From Rotaria sordida (Eukaryota; Rotifera; Eurotatoria; Philodinida; Philodinidae), in the NCBI GenBank assembly GCA_905250125.1, contig CAJNOL010000049.1, forward strand, positions 247,346-311,345: DNA of 64,000 bases. The letters run 5' to 3'. Shown piece after piece: positions 36,093 to 49,235 of this stretch. How positions within the stretch are numbered: position 1 is the stretch's first letter; each line of letters starts with the position of its first letter. Both the position numbers and the translations under genes were made by a program. A model generated the notes under the pieces. It was not told the origin of the DNA. It made no database searches and worked only from the letters and a program-made list of their open reading frames with translations.

Positions 36093-39000
36093 TGAATTGA
36101 AATGAATCTTTTGAACAAATACCGACTGTATTGTTATTCTTTTCAAAAAAAAAAAATAGTCATGATGACTAGAAAGTGAAAACAAAAAATAGAACAAAAA
36201 AAACGTCAAAAGTAATGTCTTATTGATTAGTGTTTAAATCAATGGGAAAAGATGACTATGTCGAATCGATTGACCTTATTTCAATAGTTGTATTGAAATC
36301 GACTTTTCGAATAATTGATATATTATGCATTCAACTGAAATCATCGAATTATAAGTTTTATTGAAATATGTTTAGTTCGATTTCTAAGAAAAGTCAAAGA
36401 ATATTAATCTAATTCATACTTGCCGAAACTATTCATGTCTGATTTTTTTCAAGTTGGATGCTGTCATATAAAGTGTCATATTATAAAATAGTCATAAACG
36501 AATAATCATAGAGCCGAAGTAGGTTTTTTTTTTGCATCAAATAATGATGATAAAAAACTTAGTAATTCAAATCGTCGGCCACTTGGCCTTTCGGTCTGTA
36601 TTAGAGAAGAGAAGATCGACCTTTTTTCTTGCATAAATATGTGAAGATCAGACTTTATATCAGTCATGTTTTACAAGAGAAAAATGATGTGATAAGCATA
36701 AATATATATATATATAAAAGAATGTCATACCGAAAGAAATTCAAGCATTACACAAAATGAATTAAGAACATAGACTATCAAATTTTGTTATATATTTGTT
36801 CTTTTTAGATTCTAACACTTAACTTTATTCTTAAGATTGATTCAATTGAACCATATATACTAAAAAGACATCTCTTGATCGTTAACAATGTGTTCCATCT
36901 AATGGGAATTTGATGACGTCGATGACAATGTCGGTGGAACCGACATTCGGCATTTTGTTTTGATCATGTTGTCATCGTTTTGTTTCTACCTGTACTATTC
37001 ATTACGCTTGTTTTGATCAATGAAGTGTTAGTGGTGTTATAGATGAAACTACTTAGTTAATGAAGAATGAGAGAGAGAGAGAGAGAGAGAATTTGTCACT
37101 ATTGAAAATATCTGAGGAAAATAGTGTTACCTATGACCAATCAATTTATTGCAATATAGAATAAGTTACAGAGATAAAAAAAAGATATGTTTGTCTACTA
37201 ATAAAGAATAGTACTTCTATAATCAGCATCATCTGCTTAGTTGTTGTATAGCATGTGTTTCTTCTTTCTTTTTTTGAGATAGTATTCTATCACATTGACT
37301 TGTCGGACAAGTTTTAAGCTATTCTTTCTCAATCATAGAAGAGTCTTGTTTCAAAGAACAGAATATGCCAAAGTGAACTTTCAATTAAATGAATAAATAT
37401 ATTCTTTATTATCGTCAATATATATGTATATATAAATGTTCTTTAAATAAAATTCAAAAACTATTTACATTGAAATTGAGATTATTGGTCTATAGATTTT
37501 TAATACTATATTATTCTCTTAAAAGAAAAATTGAATAATAAGATATATGTTTTGCTTCATATGATTCTTTTTTTATTGCTGCTTGTCAACTACAGCATCC
37601 CGACGAACAGTACAAATAAGACTTAATGAGGTATGTTCTTACGTCAATCGATATCTATAATCTTTTTTATTATATGACAATCATTCACATTATATTTTAT
37701 ACGGATAAAACAATTCATATAGAACTATCTGTCATTACTTTTTTATTTTAATTTGAAAACTTCTATGTAAATACTACCTGAATTTTGAAGAAAGAATATC
37801 ATATTGAAATATATCTAGTTATTGCCGACGACAATAATAAATGATGATCAACTGTACGTAGACAAGGTATGTTATATATATATATATATATATATGTATA
37901 TGTGCAAAATAAAAAACGAGAGAAAGCAGAAGGAGAGAAATGGTCTCCATAAAAATAAATATATCATATTATTGAGCAATATCAGTATCGCATTAAAGCC
38001 TCACTAATGGATTCGCCCCTTATATATATTGTCGCTTACAAGTAATGTTGTCTATTTGCTACGAGAAAAAAATGATGAAGAATGACACAAAGAACAAGAA
38101 CAACAAAAATAGATACAGATTTTGATTAATAAAAGGTTTTTCTAAACAAGTTTTATTTATTTATTTTTATCTATTTGGCTTGAAATGGTCACCACCCGCT
38201 GTTGTTTGTTCTTTTTGTGTTATTTTTTTTATCGTTTTTCTCACACATATGCACAACCGATTGGTCTCTATGACATGCACCCGTTATCGGTCAAATGCAG
38301 ACGATTCGACACTTTTCAACTGCTGTTGCCGTTCAATGGCCCTATTAAACTTTTCCACTCATATCCGTTTGATCAATCAGATGCTACTACTTTTCTTTTT
38401 TTTTCTCTTTCTCTCCACAGGGAAGTGCTTATCCATTATTATTGGCAATATGTTTTTCTGATTGTGCACATATGAACAGTATACATTTGTGATTAAACAA
38501 TCAACAAATCAAAGTTATCTGATCGTTTCTTTTTTTTTCTATCGGAATGTTCTACGTGTGAAAGATAAAAACCAATTGTTTCTTTTTTTTTTTCTCCTTA
38601 AAGAATTGTTAGAAAATCACGTTGACAATCATAATATCGCTTGAAGGAGATAGTAATAAAGCTACCTTTTTTTTTCTTCTTCTCATAAAATGTTCTTTGC
38701 GCACGAGTGATAACTCAACTTGTATGTTGTTTTATATTTTATAGAGTTTGCCTGTCTAAATGATGTTGTTGACGAAGTTTTTTTTTTTTTCGTGATGGTT
38801 TCTAATTACCCTTCGCCTGTGTGTGTGTGAAGGCCATAAAACAAGGTGAACTCACTGTATATATACGTGAATATAGGGCCAAAAGGCTAAATAATTCGAC
38901 AAATGTATGCGAGGTGTGACACATGATTCGTTCTCTCGGGGATATGTCAATCGAGCGCGTCGTTTGCCGTATATGAGAAAGAGAGTGAGAGAGAGAGAAA

Positions 39001-40530
39001 GAAGAGAAGATCAAGCAACAATGAATAAAAAGAGAAGAAAAGCTTCCGTTCAATGAGCCTCATCTGAACATTAGATGACGTTTTAACGGCTAAATAGTTG
39101 CCTCACATACAAAACGAACGTATTGTGACTATGCCAGTTGTTGACCATTTTGAAAATGACGACATGTGAAAAAGAACCATCGGGACGTACAATGGTTGGT
39201 AAAAAAGAAAATATGACGATTATATTTTTGTTCTCATCACACTATATATATCAAATATACGTTGTTTTCTATCTATTTAAGTTTAAAATACATTTGAAGA
39301 ATAGTATTTTAAATTCATCAACTATGTCTTTAATACATAATGTTGTTTGCTGATCGTTTTTAATCTTATGGAATATTTTGATAATTTTTCTATTAATTTG
39401 AACAAATAAAAAACTATCTGGTATTATTTTAAATCAACAAAAACTATACATTTCTGATGTAGTTATTACATATTCAACAATGAAAACAACTGCCATTATT
39501 TGAATTTAAAGTTTCATTAAGTATAAAAATTATATATATAAATTTGATAATGTCGATGATCATATTCATTGCATATACAATGAATGGTTAAATTTTGTTT
39601 TTAAACAAGTATAATAATTATGTAATAGTGGTTTCTATTCAATACTTGAATTTAATAGAAGAAGATCTATCAAGCTTATTGAGTTAAACTCAATCCGATT
39701 TATTGTTGAATCTTGTTTGGTTTATCAACGATATGTTTGATCATATGTGTATCTTTATAGAGTCAGACTTCGATATATTTCTAAATTTGGTTGTAATTTC
39801 ATGTAAAAATGTGAAAAATCAATAATTGTGCTATTTAAATAGAATTGATCTATACTAACGACGTAATTTTTTAATATAGTAAACATGTTAGTGTACTGTA
39901 TCATGATTGATTATTTTCGAGTTGTAAATATGTAGAATAAATTCGCATTGTCTTTTTCCGAACAATATGGATTTCATTTAGTTTTCTTGCTGCTATAAAA
40001 CGATTTATCAAACTTAAAGTTACCGTACTACATAAATGAAAAAAATCATTTAATAATCCTTGTAATCAACATGTATTGTGATTGGGCAATCATGAAAAGA
40101 TTTTCTGTGCAACGTCCCATAATAACCTTGCTATTGATGAATCACTTTGTAGTGGTAGAAAAATTCCACGAAATCTAGATGATTTGCAAAAAAAACCCAT
40201 AAACTTATTATACATACTTAGAATTCAAAAATAGTCAATCACGATGTAGTACACTAAAATAGGTACTTATATTTTATACTAATTATTTTAATTATAATTC
40301 TTCATCTCAATCGTATATCGAAAAAAAAAGCAGAAGAAATTTACTATGAATAAGTAAGGATTTTATTTTTAATATCCAACTAGATATGTTAGTCGATATG
40401 AACTATAAAAATCTATTTGTTGAATATTTAGAAAAAAAATGTTTTTGAAACACATCGGATAAATAATTTCCTTTTGTTTTTTATCTTGTAATTATTGATT
40501 TATTGTTCATTTATCATTGAACATTTCTTG
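34898..40530. other. Large intergenic region 5' of the Hox gene
   Basis: About 5.6 kb without a credible gene. Simple repeats include a GA/CT-rich tract at 35222-35335, (TA)n at 36055-36078, (GA)n at 37068-37090, (TA)n at 37875-37898 and GA-rich sequence near 38975-39010. Open frames here are short, Phe/Ser-rich and unsupported. Hox regulatory sequence is possible but cannot be read by eye. Confidence 0.4.
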
Positions 40531-42992
40531 TTATAAATGATCTTGATAAAATATAGCATCCTCATAATTTTCAGATATTATCTTCGTCACTTCCTCAGCG
40601 TGTTCACGGTCACGTACTTCCAATACAACTTGAATCTATCAATCAAAAAAGTAAAACACAACTAATCATTTAAAAAACTAAATTACTTGAACTGAAAACA
40701 TATCCGATTTAAGCCAAGCTCGTTCATGATAAATATCTTTAACACTAGCACCAGCATTACTAAATAGTTTGCACATGTGTGCCAATGATCCAGGACGATC
40801 ACTAATTAAAAACAAAAACATAAATCGATACTAATTCCATAGAATAAAATCTTTTTTACCTAACAGTTAACCAGACTTTTAATAAACGTTTATCGGCAAC
40901 AAGACCACGTTCAAGTACACGACCAAGTACAGTTGTATCAATATTACCACCACCTAATGGTATTACCACTCTAAAAAAAGAAAAGAATAAAAACAGAAGT
41001 ATTCAAATCTTATTTTATTTTTTTTTGATTTCATCTTACTTTTTTCCTTTCAATTCTGGTAATAAACCTTGTAAAATAGCTGCTAAACCTGTAGCACCAG
41101 CTCCTAAATATCATAGAACATTTAACAATGAAATCGAATAAACAAAAATATAAAATTTTACCTTCAACAACAGCTTTTTCTACTTCAACTAAACGTAATA
41201 TAGCTATAGCAATATATTCCTCACTAAAATTTAAACTGTTATTATTTTCTGTTGAATTTTATAGATACTAACTTTACAGTAACAACTTTATCGATCAATG
41301 GTGCGGCTGTTGCATAAGCATTTGCACCGACCACAGAAACAGCAAGACCATCGGCTAATGTCGAATGACATTCTGTAAAAGTAGGTCGACCAGCTGCAAC
41401 AAATATTTCGATATATATATTAGTCAAAAACATAAAATCATCTTCAATTACCTTTCATTGCTGCAGCAAATCCAGGTGCACGCTCGGATTCAGCTGCAAT
41501 AATTTGTACATGAGGATTGACCGATTTAATAGCCACAGCTAAACGAATAATATTTAGTAATAAATATATTAAAAAAAATTCATGAAAATTTATATTTTAC
41601 CAATGCCAGCTAAAAGACCACCACCACCTTAAAATAACAAAAACAAAGAAAATAATTACTATCAATCAATTACAATTGTAATACCTGTAGGTACAACAAT
41701 TGCATCAACGTCTGGAACTTGATCAAGAACTTCAAGACCTAGACTTCCTTGACCAGCTAGAATATGTGGATGATCAAAACTAAAATCAAAAAAAATAATA
41801 AATAATTTCCAAATAATAATCTTATTTTACCCATTAATATATCGTAAACCGAATAGTTTGCCCAATTTTAATGCAATTCGTTTTGACTAGAAGAAATATA
41901 ATAGTTTACTATTTTTTGTTTATCTATTAGATTATTTACTTCGGCTAAATCTATTCCTTTAACAATAACAACAGCTCCATATGATTTGCAATTATTCACT
42001 TTCATAATCGGTGCATGTCGTGGCATAACAACCACAACAGGTATACCCAATTGTTGACCATGATAACAAACAGCTAAAGCATGATTACCTGCACTAGCTG
42101 CAATTATTCCCTGAGCTTTTTCTTCCTAATCATAATTAAAAAAATTCTTCAATTTCGCTACCAAAACAAATGAATAACAAACCCGTGGTAAAACCATTAA
42201 AGTATTTCTTGCACCTCGTTCTTTAAAACTACCTGTATTTAATAAAAAATCTTTTTTAAAATATAAATCCATGTCAACTACTCTTGACAAATGTGAATGC
42301 TATACGTAGAAAGAAAAAAAAAACGAATTCTATCGAATTCTAAATATAATACTAATTATATACTGTGCATGGTGTTTTTTCAACACCATATTTAATACGA
42401 TATGCTGCAGCAGCTATTTCTTCAAAACTCAGTATACGAGGTGTTTCTGGATCACACCATTCATCATATAAATCATCTTCACTTATGTCCAATGCTAATA
42501 AACTATATTAGATAATAATATTACGAACAGTTTTTTAAAATAGAAATCAAGTAGACTTACTCAAGATTCTTTATTTCATTTTCTAATTTCTGTTGACGTT
42601 CATGTAAATCAGCATCAGAAAAAAATCGTTGATCAAGCATTGTCATATGAGCTAAGAAATAAATATAAAACTTAACTTAATTACAATTAAAATTAATTTT
42701 ACTTGGTGGACGTTTTTTATTCATCATTGTTTTTCTTTTTGTGAATGGTTTTTCTTGTTTTACTAAAATTTATTTCGATATGCGAATATTTTATATGAGA
42801 AAAACAAAAAATAAAAAAATAATCTATTATATAGTGACGAAGAGAGTACGTTCGTATACTTGAGAAAGAAAAAAACGTGATAGTTCTAAAGACGAATTAA
42901 CTATTTAAACAAATAGATAAATACATTAATTGTATACGGACGTTTGTTCTCAATTGTTTTTACTTACCATCATCATCAATATCGTTTTGCAT
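40531..42992 (-). CDS. PLP-dependent threonine dehydratase / ammonia-lyase with ACT domain
   Basis: Sixteen exons on the minus strand, all phase-consistent: 42968-42992, 42703-42762, 42561-42651, 42364-42502, 42183-42299, 41940-42125, 41831-41886, 41685-41779, 41601-41627, 41452-41538, 41273-41393, 41162-41223, 41040-41103, 40860-40970, 40687-40801 and 40531-40635, about 486 aa. The PLP lysine sits in GSFKERGARNT (about residue 131). SAGNHALAV and the PLP-phosphate loop PTGGGGLLAG are intact, and PLGGGNIDTTVLGRVLERGL leads into a C-terminal ACT domain (VSDRPGSLAHMCKLF). The family deaminates L-threonine, and often serine, to 2-oxo acids; related serine racemases share the fold. The ACT domain suggests allosteric control. 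The exon 11 donor is the less usual GTTAGT. Confidence 0.9.
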
Positions 42993-43344
42993 TTTAAACA
43001 CCTTGCACCAAATTTTTCGTAATGTATAAACATGGGCATAATTCTTTACCGATATATTGGAAGGATTATATGAAATATGATATATTATCTATAGAAAAGA
43101 AAATAAAGTGATCATCAAGGCCAAAAGGCAAACCTACTGGTAGATAGAACAATGTACATATTTACTTTACAATAACGAAGTAAATGCGAAGTACGATAGG
43201 CACACACGCAAATACCTTGTATTAATACTTTTTATTCAATGTAATTTAAACGAAACAATTTTTTTTCAACGCAAAACCACCGTATGAAGAAAAAAATCAG
43301 TTTTTTTTAAAGAAAAAAACCAACAATCATGCGTTTATATCATC

Positions 43345-43500
43345 CCAGGACGAGCATTACGACAGTCGAAAACGATCGTATGCCATCGTATTTCGCTGTT
43401 TTACTTACCACCAGTACTACGACCGTATATCGTCGTGTCGTATACTACGAAATACGATGTGTATATGACCACTGTAAACGATCGTACACAGTCGTATAAT
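43345..43500. repeat. Cluster of TCGTA/TACGA palindromic words
   Basis: AAACGATCGTA occurs at about 43370 and 43476 (106 bp apart), followed by (T/C)GCCATCGTAT or ACAGTCGTAT. Between them lie TACGACCG, ATCGTCGTGTCGTATACTAC and AAATACGAT. This is CpG-dense sequence in an AT-rich setting. Confidence 0.6.
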
Positions 43501-43616
43501 GTTCTTTGCCATTGTATTCCACAGAACATTTTTGTACCTTCCCCTCACTCCTCAACTATAATGCATACAAACTCTTATATATAAAAATATACATAATTTT
43601 ATATTTAACGCATTGA

Positions 43617-43800
43617 TATGTACATTTGGAAAAGCTATTGAATCGAACCTGAATAAAATAATAATAATAATAATAATTTATATTTTAATTTGATACCTAT
43701 ATTTCGAAAAGCTGTTGGATCGAGCCTAAATGAAAAACAAATAATAATTTACATTTTAATTTGATACTTACATTTCGATAAGTTGTTGAATCAAACTTAG
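43617..43800. repeat. Short tandem repeat, ~75-80 bp unit, about three copies
   Basis: Each copy has (A)CATTT-GGAAAAGCT or ATTTCGA(A/T)AAG(C/T)TGTTG, then ATCGA(G/A)CCT, then an A-rich spacer and TTTA(T/C)ATTTTAATTTGATAC. The first copy includes (AAT)n. Confidence 0.6.
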
Positions 43801-44204
43801 ATAAAAAGAACAGGTCTATTTAACGTTTTGAGTATCAGTTATGAAGATCAATCACAGGATTTGAATTGTTGTCTTTTGATGCATAACTGAAAAAGACACA
43901 TTGAAAAATCAAGCTAAAACTAGATATTACTGGCTTATGCCAAAGCGAAAATAGTTAAATCGATGTGCAATTTTCTCGAAAGTTCGAAGAATACTTCTAA
44001 TACGTCGACTGGGTGGAATTTAAGTGTAATAAAAAGACTCAATAAAACGTAGACTAGTTGATGCGTGTGCTGGGTGCATCTTATAACATATATCTGTAGG
44101 CGAAAATAAGATATAGAAACATGGGTAAAGTTAGCAGCAGATTCGAGTTTTTGCCGTCCGGATTCGTTCGTGTACTTGAGTTAGGTGCAGAATTTTACGA
44201 CGAA

Positions 44205-44304
44205 NNNNNNNNNNNNNNNNNNNNNNNNNNNNNNNNNNNNNNNNNNNNNNNNNNNNNNNNNNNNNNNNNNNNNNNNNNNNNNNNNNNNNNNNNNNNNNNN
44301 NNNN
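44205..44304. other. Assembly gap (100 N)
   Basis: Exactly 100 ambiguous bases, the usual placeholder for a gap of unknown size, so distances across it are not reliable. Confidence 0.98.
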
Positions 44305-44973
44305 GATATAGTTCACAACATATACGGAATAAAAAATTGGTCGTCGAAATCTATTCATATCTATCAGTACGAATGAAGTCCAAGTATCAAGTCCATATTT
44401 TCTATATGCTAACCGTATATCTTGAGTAAAGTAGTTTAGTGCACGTGTTGTGGTACATAAATGTGTGCACCATAGATACTCAGTGTTCTATCACGTGGAG
44501 TGTACCTAATGATCGACACGAGGGAAAGATAAATCTAGTTTTTTTTGCACTGAAATTCGATTAGTTGAAATTTCAATCAATCAGAAGCTCCGAATAATTT
44601 TTCATCTATAGAAATTAATAAAAGTAATTAATAATAGAATATCAATAAAATAAATCATTTTAATATTAAATAAAAATTTTGATGTCATCTATCTAATATC
44701 TTCAATCAAGTAAATACACCACAACATTGAGTCATCATTATATCAGTGTTGTTCATGTTTACTTAGTCATTGGAAGCATCATTACTTCTTAATCAGTGGG
44801 TTATGTCATTAGCTATCTGCTTCGGTCTATTTCTCATCTATTTAAGTAACAAGTTATTATGTTTTATTTCTTTGATTCTTTTCATTGGATAATCTGATAA
44901 GAATTATTGTATTTTGTAACATTCCAAAGTTCATTAACCTACTTTCAGATATAAAAAAAAACACACATAAATC

Positions 44974-46038
44974 ATGAGTTTTCAATGGACCTTTCTGGCG
45001 ACATTTCTCTATTGTGAAATTGTCGTTGTTATTATTCTACTTTTGCCATTTATTTCACCAGTAACGTGAGTATTTATTTCTATTCGAACGATTATTTAAA
45101 AAAATAAATAATTTTATTTATTTTCTATAGTTGGCGAAAATTTTTTAAGTCAAGATTTGCACAAGCATTTACAGCTGGAGCGAAATATTATTTTAATTTT
45201 ATAATATGTATATTCGGTTTATTATTTCTCGGTAGAAAAAAACAAAAAAAGTTTATCTTTCATAGGGTTTATCTTAATATTTCTGATTTATTTAGATTCA
45301 ATTCGTGAATTAAGAAAATATTCTACAGTTGAAGCGAAAGATTTATCAACACCACATGGTGAAGCACATGCACATATGAAACAATTTCGTTCACAAAGAA
45401 ATTTTTATATTGCTGGTTTTGCTCTTTTTCTTTGGTTGTACGTAAAAAAAAAACGCAATCTTTCATTTTCGACAAGAGTATTCATAAAATCATTTTAGTG
45501 TGATTAAACGTTTAATTACTCTTTTATCGGATGTTGCACGTCAAATGGCTGATTCAGCTGCAGCACGTAAACAAGCTGAAGGTGCTCATCGTCATTTAGA
45601 AGGACTTATGACAAATGATCAATCAGTAAGATTTTATTTTATTTGTTTAAAAACTTTCAATTCTTTCTTTCGTTGAAAGAAACTTGATCCTCGAGAAATT
45701 CCAGTTTCACCAGATGAATCGTCACGTTTTATTGATCCAAAAAAACATGATGCTGAAATCGAAAAATATAAACAAGGTTTGTTAAATAGAAAAAAAAATA
45801 GAATTTTAATTTTTTTCATTCTATTATTTAGAAATACTGAAAGCAAGTGAAGATATTGATACATTACGTGAACAATACGATAATTCAATTAAAGACTATG
45901 ATAAACTTTGTGAAGAACATCAGAAGTTACAAGTAAATTCGATGACATTGATTTTTATCAATTGGAATTTTATCTTTAATTTCTTTTCAGAATAAATTGG
46001 CTGTTTTGTCAGAAAATGAATCAGCAAAGGACAAATAA
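44974..46038 (+). CDS. BCAP31: B-cell receptor-associated protein 31-like ER chaperone/sorting factor
   Basis: Seven exons: 44974-45065, 45131-45231, 45296-45437, 45499-45625, 45680-45776, 45832-45932 and 45991-46038, about 235 aa (human 246). It starts MSFQWTFLATFLYCEIVVVI, the family's first membrane helix. SITW-type PVTWRKFFKSRF, IREL RKYST and FRSQRNFYIAGFALFLW follow as in BAP31/BAP29. The C-terminus is a coiled coil from about residue 150. The family sits in the ER membrane and escorts membrane proteins. The C-terminal KDK is lysine-rich but not the exact vertebrate KKEE. An ACTTTCAG site 25 bp upstream may accept a spliced leader. SLC25A20 follows after 307 bp. Confidence 0.92.
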
Positions 46039-46345
46039 ACAAATACAGACGTTTACACATATAAACAATCTATTTCTGATTTTCTTTTTGTTTTGTATTT
46101 TTTGGTTGAGTACACACTCTCATGACTAGAAATCCCAGCTTATATTAGTGTATCACTTTAACATTCTCCCAATTTTTGCCGTGTGTAGTTCTTTTGTTTT
46201 TTTTCATTTATCCAAGCAATGCGCGTTGTCATACATATATAAATAAGTTAAATAAACTATTCGAGATATCATATATTCAATTATTCTTTCGTTTATTATT
46301 AAAAAAAAAATCTTCTAGACGTGTATTAAAAAGTAAAAACTAATC

Positions 46346-48135
46346 ATGTCTGACGTAGCAAGTGAAACAACAGCAGCAAAAATGACATTAAAAAATGTGA
46401 ATCCAATCAAAGATTTTCTGGCTGGTGGTGTTGGTGGTGCTTGTCTTGTTATTACAGGTCATCCATTAGATACAATTAAAGTAAGTTTAAAATATGAAGA
46501 TATTTCAATAATAAATATTTGATTAAAATCAAAAGGTTCGATTACAAACACAACCAAAACCACAACCTGGACAGGTACCATTATATAGAGGAACTTGGGA
46601 TTGTGCAAAAAAAACTGTTGTAAAAGAAGTAAAAATTATTCAAAATAAAATATTAAGATAATTAAGCTTGTTTCCAATTTATACAGGGTTTTACTGGTTT
46701 ATATAAAGGCATGGGTGCACCACTTGTGGGTATGTTCTTTCGATAGAACATTGTCAACTAATACTTTCCATTCGAGTTCATAGTTTTCTCTCATAACTGA
46801 AACTCTGTGACATTAGAAGAAACATAAAAAGATTCGTCCTATCACGTCTTTCTTCTATAGTTATGATCGTTTTACTGAAATTTTCAGCTGCTAACAGAGT
46901 ATTCATTGAACAATCAAACGAAAGAATTTTGATGTGAAATTTGGCTAATGTTAAAGAATAGTCGATTTTGTGATCTTGTTTATGGAATACGATCATGTTT
47001 TAAACATTCAATGTGTCAAGAAACAAGCATCCATTTTGACTGAAAATTTTAAAGCATTCTAACCGTTATAGAGCCTTATGGGAAAAATATGAACTTGAAC
47101 GGAGAGCGCGTGTGGGGAATACTCCTTAGTCATTTTAGAAAATTAGATTTTATTTTGTTTTTAAATAAAAAGGTGTTACACCCATGTTTGCTATTTGTTT
47201 TTTTGGATATGGTATTGGAAAAAAATTACAAACACCATCTGCTGCAAATGGTGATTATACGTAAGTAGTTTAATTTAGTTGTTTTTTTTTTATTGTAAAT
47301 GACAGCATTTATGATTAGTTTATCACAAATATTTGCGGCTGGTATGTTATCTGGAGTTTTTACAACTGTGATAATGGCACCGGGTGAAAGAATTAAATGT
47401 TTGTTACAAGTAAAAATATAAATTTATTCAGATTTGATAAAAATTACTCAAAAAAAAACTATAGATTCAACATTCGGGTCATGAACATAAATATAATGGA
47501 CCGGTAGATTGTGCTAAACAATTATATAGAGAAGGTGGCATTCGAAGTATCTATCGAGGAACAGCTTTAACACTAATGAGAGGTAAAAATAAAACTTTTA
47601 TATAATGTGTTACTTAAATAATATAAACTTAATATTTAGATGTACCTGCATCAGGTATTTATTTTGCTTCATACGAATTCTTAAAGAGATCATTGACACC
47701 TGAAGGACGTTCGTAAGTATAAATTAAATACATCTATACGTATATATATATACATATAAATTCTTTTATTTAACTCAGAACTAGTGAATTGAGTGCATTG
47801 AAAACATTATTTGCTGGTGGAATGGCTGGTATGTGTAACTGGGTTGTAGCCATACCTCCGGATGTACTTAAATCACGATTTCAAACAGGTTTGTTTTGAT
47901 TTTTGTAATTATTTATTTTCTTTTTAAATTTCATTTATTTAAATAAATAGCTCCAGCCGGCAAATATTCGGGTATAGCTGATGTTTTACGAGAACTAATA
48001 CGTACAGAAGGCATTGGATCACTTTATAAAGGCATTGTACCTGTTATGCTACGAGCTTTTCCAGCAAATGCTGCATGTTTTCTTGGTTATGAATTAACAA
48101 TCAAATTTCTTAATCGTATATGGCCAAATTGGTGA
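46346..48135 (+). CDS. SLC25A20: Mitochondrial carnitine/acylcarnitine carrier
   Basis: Nine exons: 46346-46480, 46536-46628, 46687-46729, 47173-47260, 47319-47409, 47465-47582, 47640-47712, 47779-47888 and 47951-48135, about 311 aa (human 301). Three carrier repeats are visible with signature motifs PLDTIK, PGERIK and PPDVLK. Diagnostic stretches include [33 protein letters not shown] and [12 protein letters not shown]. It exchanges acylcarnitine for carnitine across the inner mitochondrial membrane for beta-oxidation. One intron (46730-47172) is long. A TCTTCTAG site about 30 bp before the ATG resembles a trans-splice acceptor. Confidence 0.93.
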
Positions 48136-49235
48136 AAATGCAAACACATTTCTACACTTTTTTTTGTTTTGTTTTTCATTAACATTCAATCAATGGTTTA
48201 GGGTCGCTAATGTTAAAATTCTTTTTCTTTGTTATGTATCACTTATTGTTGAGTTATTATACGATTCTTAGAAAACAAAAAGATAGAAATCATTTCTCAA
48301 TGAAATGTTTAGCTTAATTGTATTCTAATAAATATCCTTCATGAGGAAATCTTTTGAAATAAAATGATCAATGTTCAAGAAAACTAAATATGATGAACAT
48401 GACAAATTAGATCTATATTAAAATGCATGAATTTAATGATAACTTTTTCATAGCTATTCAAAAACAAACATTCGATTGTTCTTTTTTTTCTAAAACTTAA
48501 TAATCAATAGAATGAAGATGATATTTTAGTCATATGACAGAGACAGATAGAAGTGTCTCACGTTCTTGCTCAAACTTACGCACTGCGTACGCCTTTTTCT
48601 TTTCTTGCTCAATGAATACGTTTCGAAAGCACGAAATCGTTTCTTTGGTGTTCTTAGAGTACGAATAGCTCCATAAACATTTGCACAACGTTGTATAGAC
48701 GTGTGCTAGAGCATGGAACAGGCCCGTTCGGAGGTTTTAATCAGCTTGGTCGGACTGAAGAAAGCTGGCTTATGGGTTATCGACTTTTGATCTGACTCAG
48801 TCCATGGATCATTCCTGTAATTGCATTAAATAAACTTTTAATACATGGATGAGCAAGCATATTTCGAATATCAGTAGTTGATATACAAAACAAATGTTCG
48901 TTAACATATTTAATAATATGCAAAACGTTCAATTTCTCTTTTTTTGTTTTTTTTGTTTAGTTGACAAATTAATAACTTTCCCTTATTTCTATTTATTGCA
49001 AATAAAATGATGCAAATGTTTGTCATTGTTATGTTAGTCAATGATGAATCCTCAAAATATTCAAAATCTTTTATCAAATAGCTTAGATAGATGTTCAAAT
49101 AAAATTAATTTGATTTTCTAATTGTTTTTATTTAATTTATACCGACAAAAAAAGAATCTTATACAACAAATTCATTGAAATAGTCACATAGATCTATTTA
49201 TCTAATAAAATTCTCTTGTTTTTTTTTGTGGCATT
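48136..49235. other. Intergenic region with dispersed repeat
   Basis: About 48820-48935 matches part of the UQCRFS1 intron (26990-27110). The remainder is AT-rich 3'-flanking sequence between two convergent genes, with no gene seen. Confidence 0.5.

Larger units (their letters stand above)
42993..44973. other. Repeat-bearing intergenic region with assembly gap
   Basis: No supported gene. It contains a cluster of CGTA/TACG palindromic words (43330-43500), a three-copy tandem repeat (43617-43800), the 100-N gap and, near 44941-44948, an ACTTTCAG acceptor-like site before BCAP31. A short ATG frame at 44121 (GKVSSRFEFLPSGFVRV) runs into the gap and cannot be judged. Confidence 0.5.

Noticed and set aside
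38180-38475. Two overlapping Phe/Leu-rich frames of over 90 codons
   Set aside because: T-rich low-complexity origin, no recognisable domain and overlapping in different frames.
44121-44429. 102-codon open frame across the N gap
   Set aside because: One third of it is unknown sequence and the flanks match no family.
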